Shown: one piece after another, positions 4,722 through 8,617 of the stretch | Layout: the number at the start of each line of letters is the position of its first letter | Numbering within the stretch: position 1 is the stretch's first letter | Source: Thermodesulfovibrionales bacterium | Lineage (GTDB): Bacteria; Nitrospirota; Thermodesulfovibrionia; Thermodesulfovibrionales; SM23-35 | Reading direction: 5' to 3' | Assembly: GCA_020053565.1 (NCBI GenBank) | Contig: JAGVMY010000108.1 | Location: 1-8,617, forward strand | Length of the DNA stretch: 8,617 bases | Notes under the pieces: model-generated | What the model was told of the DNA's origin: nothing | Databases searched by the model: none | The model's input: the letters and a program-made list of their open reading frames with translations, nothing else | Made by a program: the position numbers and the translations under genes

Positions 4722-6304
4722 AGATTGACCTGCTCATAAAAAATGGTCTTGTTTTCGATGGCACTGGTTCAGAGCCATATAAGGCAGACATAAGTATTTC
4801 AGGGGACAGCATTGCATTTATTGGGAGGCGGTCGAAAACTGGTTCAAAGCCAGAAAAAGTCATAGATGCTCATGGGTTAGCAGTTACCCCGGGATTTATT
4901 GATACTCATGGACATTCAGAATTCACGCTCCTTGCTGACCCACGTGCAGAGGGCAAGGTCTGTCAGGGAATAACAACAGAAATAAATGGAAACTGCGGTC
5001 TCTCTGCTGCTCCTCTCTATGGAGAAGCACTCAATCGCAGGCAAGAAGACCTTAAAGAATATACTATCCGTGAACGCTGGGTAACCTTTAAAGAGTATTT
5101 CAAAATCCTTGAAAAAAAGGGGCTGACCATCAATTTTGCAACACTCGTAGGTCATGGGAATATAAGGGCATCTGTAACTGGATATGAAGATCGGAAATTA
5201 ACAAGGGCAGAATTAAAGAAGATGTGTGCTCTCACGAAAAAGTCAATCCAGGAAGGTTCTATCGGGCTTTCTACTGGTTTAATCTATCCACCTGGTGTGT
5301 ATTCAGATACAGAAGAGCTGATTGAAATGGCAAGGTGTTGTAAGAATCTTATTTACACATCTCATATGAGGAGTGAAGGAGATGAGTTAATAGAATCTAT
5401 CAAGGAAATTATCAAGATCGGGAAAGAAGCAGAGATTAAGGTTCATATTTCCCATATCAAGACAAGCGGAGAAGAAAACTGGCACAAGATCGACAATGTC
5501 ATAACACTCCTTCAAGAGTCAAACAGAGAAGGAGATTATCTCACATGTGATCGATACCCTTACACTGCTTCGAGCACAGACCTTGATACAGTACTGCCAA
5601 CATGGACTTATGCAGGAGGTTCAGAGGAAGAGTTAAAAAGATTGAAGAGTTCAAAGTTTCAAAAACAGATAAAAAAAGAGATAAGGGATGCACATCCATC
5701 AAAGGATTACTGGGATAAGGTTTTCATATCATCTGTTCCTTCAGAGAAGAACACGTGGATGGAGGGGAAAAGTCTTTCAGATATAGCTCATATGAAGGGA
5801 AAAGAACCAGTTGATGTGCTGTGTGAAATTTTAATTCAAGAAAGACTGAAAGTCAGTGCAATTTTTTCATTTATGCATGAGGAGAATCTGAAAAGATTTC
5901 TCTCATTACCCTATTGTATGGTCGGCTCAGACAGTTCAGCCAAAAGTTTTTCAGGAACTACGCGCAAAGGCAAACCCCATCCAAGAGGCTTCGGGAGTTT
6001 TCTGAGGTTTCTTGGAACATATGTGAGAGATGGAAAACTGATGAGCATGAGCGAAGCTATTCATAAAATAACAATGCTTCCTGCAAAAACATTTGGTATA
6101 GAGAAGAGGGGAATCTTAAAAAAGGGTCTATTCGCAGATATTGTGATATTTGACCATGAAAAGATAATTGACAGGGCAACATTTCATGAGCCCTTTTTAA
6201 GACCTAAAGGGATTTATTATGTTATCGTGAACGGGTTACCGATTATGTGGGAAGGAGAGTTAACAGGGATTAATGCAGGGAAAGTCCTTAAAAATGGGGG
6301 ATAA
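4718..6304 (+). CDS. N-acyl-D-amino-acid deacylase (D-aminoacylase family)
   Basis: The protein has 528 residues, within the family range. It is an amidohydrolase-superfamily metalloenzyme that removes the acyl group from N-acyl-D-amino acids in the cytoplasm; some relatives act on dipeptides with D-residues. Features in order: an N-terminal beta segment (LLIKNGLVFDGTG), the metal motif His64-Gly-His66 (GFIDTHGHSE), the hallmark NGNCG with Cys93, GLSTGLIYPPGVYSDTEE, His216 (YTSHMRSEGDE), His246 (HISHIKTSG), DRYPYTAS, and Asp405 (VGSDSS). The end shows the usual MLPAKTFGIEKRGILKKGLFADIVIFD pattern in pieces. All expected metal-binding positions are present. GAAGGA (4706-4711) is the ribosome binding site, and the ATG overlaps the preceding stop (ATGA). 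Together with the exported amidase, this suggests use of D-amino-acid-containing wall peptides; that is inference. Confidence 0.9.
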   Translation: MKIDLLIKNGLVFDGTGSEPYKADISISGDSIAFIGRRSKTGSKPEKVIDAHGLAVTPGFIDTHGHSEFTLLADPRAEGKVCQGITTEINGNCGLSAAPLYGEALNRRQEDLKEYTIRERWVTFKEYFKILEKKGLTINFATLVGHGNIRASVTGYEDRKLTRAELKKMCALTKKSIQEGSIGLSTGLIYPPGVYSDTEELIEMARCCKNLIYTSHMRSEGDELIESIKEIIKIGKEAEIKVHISHIKTSGEENWHKIDNVITLLQESNREGDYLTCDRYPYTASSTDLDTVLPTWTYAGGSEEELKRLKSSKFQKQIKKEIRDAHPSKDYWDKVFISSVPSEKNTWMEGKSLSDIAHMKGKEPVDVLCEILIQERLKVSAIFSFMHEENLKRFLSLPYCMVGSDSSAKSFSGTTRKGKPHPRGFGSFLRFLGTYVRDGKLMSMSEAIHKITMLPAKTFGIEKRGILKKGLFADIVIFDHEKIIDRATFHEPFLRPKGIYYVIVNGLPIMWEGELTGINAGKVLKNGG

Positions 6305-6327
6305 GTATAATAAAAAACATGTGAGTT

Positions 6328-6513
6328 TGAGGAACAGGACTGACTTTCGCTTACTACGATATTTTTTGACAGTTCTAAGCTTATTCCGCTACAACCTCGA
6401 AACTCATCCCGAAAGCTTTCGGGATTCGAACAGTCGAGGCTGTGGACACTCCATTTCACTAAGAACTGTTACCAAAAAATCTCTGATGTCGCTTAAGTCA
6501 GCCCCGTTCTTCA
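6328..6513. repeat. 186-bp nested inverted-repeat (MITE-like) element
   Basis: Most of the gap between the D-aminoacylase and the hydrolase is one imperfect palindrome. The outer arms 6328-6350 and 6491-6513 match (GAGGAACAGGACTGACTT against GAAGAACGGGGCTGACTT). They continue through a T6/A6 pair and ACAGTTCT (6369-6376)/AGAACTGT (6462-6469). Inner arms 6389-6400/6434-6445 pair at 11 of 12 positions. The centre is a perfect 20-bp palindrome at 6406-6425 with half-site ATCCCGAAAG. As RNA it would fold into a very long hairpin. There is no ORF of credible type inside. It is not an intrinsic terminator, since A residues rather than T residues follow the stem on both strands. Confidence 0.7.
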
Positions 6514-6540
6514 TTATATTAATAAAGTAATGAAACTGTT

Positions 6541-7209
6541 ATGAACAGTCCGATAATCGGCATCACAATAGATAGAGAAGATGAATATCTGAGACTCAAG
6601 CAGCACTATACTGATGCAGTAATACGGGTAGGTGGTATGCCGATACTTCTTCCCCCAATTGGTAATCCATTGCCCTACGCAGAAAGCATTAACGGGCTTC
6701 TTATACCAGGAGGTGATGACCTCGACCCGTTTTACTACAACGAAGAGATGACACCTACTGTGAAACCTGTCCCGAGACAAAGAAGTGATTTTGAAATTTC
6801 TTTGCTCAAAGAGGTGGTAAGTCGTGAAAAACCTGTACTCGGCATTTGTTACGGAATGCAACTTATAAATGTTGTTTTCGGAGGCACGTTGTATCAGGAT
6901 ATTGGTTCAGAATTATCAGTAGAAATTAATCATGGAAAAGGGTATCATATTATTGTGATAGCAGAAAACAGGTTTCTTACGAAAGGCAAGTTTTCTGTAA
7001 ACAGCACACACCATCAGGCAATAAAGAGGCTGGGTAACGGCCTCATAGATTTTGCACGTTCTCCGGATAAAATCATAGAGGCATTTTATAGGGGGGACTA
7101 TCCTTTCCTCGTCGGGGTACAATGGCATCCTGAACATCTGATGGACGACAATCTTTCTATAGACCTGTTTTATTCATTTGTAAAGGCATCAAGAGAGAAA
7201 AATCTGTAA
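6541..7209 (+). CDS. Gamma-glutamyl-gamma-aminobutyrate hydrolase-like class I glutamine amidotransferase (peptidase C26)
   Basis: The protein has 222 residues, a little shorter than PuuD (~250). It has the class I amidotransferase fold of family C26: an N-terminal PIIGITIDRED start, LLIPGGDDLDPFYY (~54-67), the nucleophile elbow GICYGMQ with Cys103, NSTHHQA (~157-163), and the QWHPE motif with His196 and Glu198. Cys103-His196-Glu198 form the catalytic triad. Family members hydrolyse gamma-glutamyl bonds, as in gamma-Glu-GABA during putrescine use, or other gamma-glutamyl amides. The precise substrate cannot be read here, and no puuABC-like genes are nearby. The ATG at 6541 is chosen for its fit to the family N-terminus; the ribosome binding site is poor. 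The next gene begins 20 bases after it, so they are probably co-transcribed. Confidence 0.88.
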   Translation: MNSPIIGITIDREDEYLRLKQHYTDAVIRVGGMPILLPPIGNPLPYAESINGLLIPGGDDLDPFYYNEEMTPTVKPVPRQRSDFEISLLKEVVSREKPVLGICYGMQLINVVFGGTLYQDIGSELSVEINHGKGYHIIVIAENRFLTKGKFSVNSTHHQAIKRLGNGLIDFARSPDKIIEAFYRGDYPFLVGVQWHPEHLMDDNLSIDLFYSFVKASREKNL

Positions 7210-7229
7210 CATTTTAAAAGGAGGAGCAC

Positions 7230-8351
7230 ATGCTTAGCCGGGAGGAGCTCAAGGAAATAGCAAAGATGCAGGCTGGAGATGCTTTTTTCGTAAGTCTTTA
7301 TCTTAATGTCAATCCGATGACAAACATAAAGAACAATTATGTGATACATGTAAAAAATATGCTCAAAGATACAGCAGAAAAACTTGATAAGATTGTGTTG
7401 AAAAAAGTAAATAGCGACCTTGAAAAGATTGAATCATATATTATTACAAATAAACGGGCATTTAAAAAAGGACTATCGATCTTGAGTTCTTCTGAAAAAA
7501 ATTACTGGAAGGAATTTCATCTGTCCGTACCTGTAAAAAATGAAATTATTGTGGACAGAGCACCATATATTAAACCACTCCTTGACATTCTTGACAATTA
7601 TCAGCGGTATGCTCTTTTGCTTGTGGACAGGGAATCAGCAAGGTTATTTATCGTTCACTTAGGAGAAATAGAAGAATATTCAGAGATTCATACAGAGGAC
7701 GTTCCCGGAAAACATAAGAAAGGTGGCTGGTTTGCACTTTCAGGGAAAAGTTATGAAAGACATATAGATTATCACGTCGGTCTTCATTTGAAAGATGTAG
7801 TAAAACAGTTAGAAACATTTCTTTCCCGTGAATATGTTGGACGGCTGATAATCGGCGGCTCAGAAGGAACTATTAAAAAAGTAAAAGCTATGCTTCCGCA
7901 GATAGTGGCAGATAAGATTATCGGGACGTTTCAGGCTGAGATGTTTGCGAAGAGTAATGAGATACTCGAAAAAGCACAGCCTGTTCTCCAGGCATTCGAG
8001 AAAAAGAAAGAAGCTGAGACGGTCAATGATTTGCTCACGAGGTCAATGAAGAATGAAAACGCGGTCATAGGAATAGAGGATGTGTTAAACGCTCTCCAGG
8101 AAGGCAGTATTATGAAACTTATATTTCTGAAAGATTATAAGCAAACCGGTCTCTCATGCAAAAACTGTAGTTATCTCAACATTCAGGATATAGCATCTTG
8201 TCCTTATTGCAAAGGTGAGATGCAGAAAGTGAATTACATAATCGAACTCACTGCACAGAAGGCAGTTGAACAGGGAGCAATCGTCGATATAATACCCGAG
8301 AATAAAACATTACAGGAGTCCGGAAGTATTGGCGCATTCCTGAGGTTCTAA
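7230..8351 (+). CDS. Bacterial eRF1-like protein (baeRF type) with C-terminal zinc ribbon
   Basis: The 373-residue protein resembles the bacterial homologues of archaeal/eukaryotic release factor eRF1 and of Vms1. Residues ~1-120 form a divergent N-terminal domain. Residues ~125-265 match the middle, catalytic domain of eRF1 (YALLLVDRESARLFIVHLG, then GKHKKGGW and YERHIDYHVGLHLKDV). Residues ~275-373 match domain 3: IGIEDVLNALQEGSIMKLIF, a four-cysteine zinc ribbon (Cys310, Cys313, Cys324, Cys327), and the typical ending AVEQGAIVDIIPE plus GSIGAFLRF. Family members are thought to bind ribosomes and release nascent chains or peptidyl-tRNA from stalled ribosomes; the bacterial versions are mostly uncharacterised. 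The GGQ-like loop reads G165-G166-W167 followed by FALSGKSYERH, with no glutamine. AGGAGG (7219-7224), five bases before the ATG, is a strong ribosome binding site. Confidence 0.8.
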   Translation: MLSREELKEIAKMQAGDAFFVSLYLNVNPMTNIKNNYVIHVKNMLKDTAEKLDKIVLKKVNSDLEKIESYIITNKRAFKKGLSILSSSEKNYWKEFHLSVPVKNEIIVDRAPYIKPLLDILDNYQRYALLLVDRESARLFIVHLGEIEEYSEIHTEDVPGKHKKGGWFALSGKSYERHIDYHVGLHLKDVVKQLETFLSREYVGRLIIGGSEGTIKKVKAMLPQIVADKIIGTFQAEMFAKSNEILEKAQPVLQAFEKKKEAETVNDLLTRSMKNENAVIGIEDVLNALQEGSIMKLIFLKDYKQTGLSCKNCSYLNIQDIASCPYCKGEMQKVNYIIELTAQKAVEQGAIVDIIPENKTLQESGSIGAFLRF

Positions 8352-8371
8352 AAAATCAGAACTGAGAAGTC

Positions 8372-8436
8372 AGAGCACAGAGCAGAGATATCTAAAAGTT
8401 TCTTTAAGGTATTTCTTTATCTGTGCTCTTTTTTTT
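8372..8436 (+). terminator. Terminator-like hairpin with T8 tract
   Basis: AGAGCACAG (8372-8380) pairs perfectly with CTGTGCTCT (8421-8429). The pairing continues imperfectly inward, and an eight-T tract (8429-8436) follows. The long ~40-base inner region is atypical for a simple intrinsic terminator. It stands 20 bases after the eRF1-like gene stop and would end that transcript, but it also overlaps the signal-peptide codons of the next reading frame. Confidence 0.55.
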
Positions 8437-8617
8437 GTATTCTCTATTCTTGTTCATGTTCATCACAAAACCGACTTGATGGGTATATCTATTACAGACT
8501 CACTACAAATCCTACGACACTCGATCCTGCTCTCATAGTTGATGTGAACGGAGGAATTATATCTGCAAAACTCTTTAATGGTCTTGTCAGGCTTGGTGAC
8601 GACATGAGCATTCAGCC
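8388..8617 (+). CDS. Solute-binding lipoprotein of peptide ABC transporter (family 5), 5' part, cut by window end
   Basis: In the frame of 8388 the translation reads as a lipoprotein signal (KSFFK, then a hydrophobic FLYLCSFFCILYSC lipobox-like end with Cys near 8451). It continues as GYIYYRLTTNPTTLDPALI and GGIISAKLFNGLVRLGDDM. The latter is characteristic of the N-terminus of oligopeptide/dipeptide-binding proteins (DppA/OppA, SBP_bac_5), which capture peptides outside the membrane for an ABC importer. No ATG, GTG or TTG lies in this frame between the previous stop and the mature part. The best-placed candidate is ATA at 8388, giving xSKSFFK. So either a rare start, a frameshift around the T8 tract, or a damaged gene must be assumed. 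The permease and ATPase genes would lie beyond the window. Confidence 0.7.
   Translation, partial: MSKSFFKVFLYLCSFFCILYSCSCSSQNRLDGYIYYRLTTNPTTLDPALIVDVNGGIISAKLFNGLVRLGDDMSIQ

Noticed and set aside
3178..5155. Several 79-117 codon minus-strand open frames opposite the amidase, EcfT-like and deacylase genes
   Set aside because: They are antisense shadows of well-supported genes, with no recognisable domains and no ribosome binding sites.
6406..6425. Perfect palindrome in the gap as a bidirectional terminator for the D-aminoacylase operon
   Set aside because: No T run follows the core on either strand. The nearby homopolymers are T before and A after the larger stem, the reverse of the terminator arrangement.
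6421..6470. GGGATTCGAAC-like string resembling a tRNA T-arm
   Set aside because: No acceptor stem, D-arm or anticodon arm can be placed around it on either strand. It is part of the palindromic element.
1..8617. CRISPR arrays, complete insertion sequences, riboswitch cores or rRNA
   Set aside because: No regularly spaced repeats, transposase-like frames, or conserved riboswitch or rRNA signatures were seen by reading both strands.

Overview
The window reads as bacterial chromosome of moderate to low GC, from an anaerobe-type lineage. The small membrane protein, the MerR variant and the bacterial eRF1-like protein together remind me of Nitrospirota or deltaproteobacterial relatives. That placement is an impression from protein style and is not proven by any marker here.

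Left accessory part (1 to about 1700). The window opens inside a broken group II intron. It keeps the region before the intron ORF, the first ~22 codons of the maturase/reverse transcriptase, and an essentially perfect domain V and domain VI, but the rest of the ORF is deleted. A small two-helix membrane protein follows. Next is a two-gene toxin-antitoxin unit with a 4-base overlap: an antitoxin that joins an N-terminal MerR-type DNA-binding domain to a C-terminal HicB domain, then a HicA toxin. A sigma70-like promoter with an inverted repeat over its -10 box lies in front of it. This MerR-HicB/HicA unit is the most unusual system in the window.

Middle (1704 to 2713). On the minus strand are a RimI-type N-acetyltransferase, which carries Lys where RimI normally has its proposed catalytic Glu, and a complete tRNA-Leu(UAA) with encoded CCA. 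Four imperfect 10-bp direct repeats overlap the likely tRNA promoter.

Right part (2714 to 8617, all plus strand). A tight operon encodes an Nfu-type Fe-S scaffold, an exported AMIN plus Amidase_3 peptidoglycan amidase, an EcfT/CbiQ-like membrane protein and an N-acyl-D-amino-acid deacylase; the gaps are 5 and 8 bases and the last pair overlaps by 4. A 186-bp nested inverted-repeat element then separates it from a class C26 gamma-glutamyl hydrolase gene and a three-domain bacterial eRF1-like protein. The window ends in the start of a family 5 (oligopeptide-type) solute-binding lipoprotein that has no ordinary start codon in the correct frame and overlaps a terminator-like hairpin.

The amidase, D-aminoacylase, gamma-glutamyl hydrolase and peptide-binding lipoprotein would all suit the breakdown and salvage of cell-wall peptides. 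That is an inference from gene neighbourhood, not something the sequence proves.
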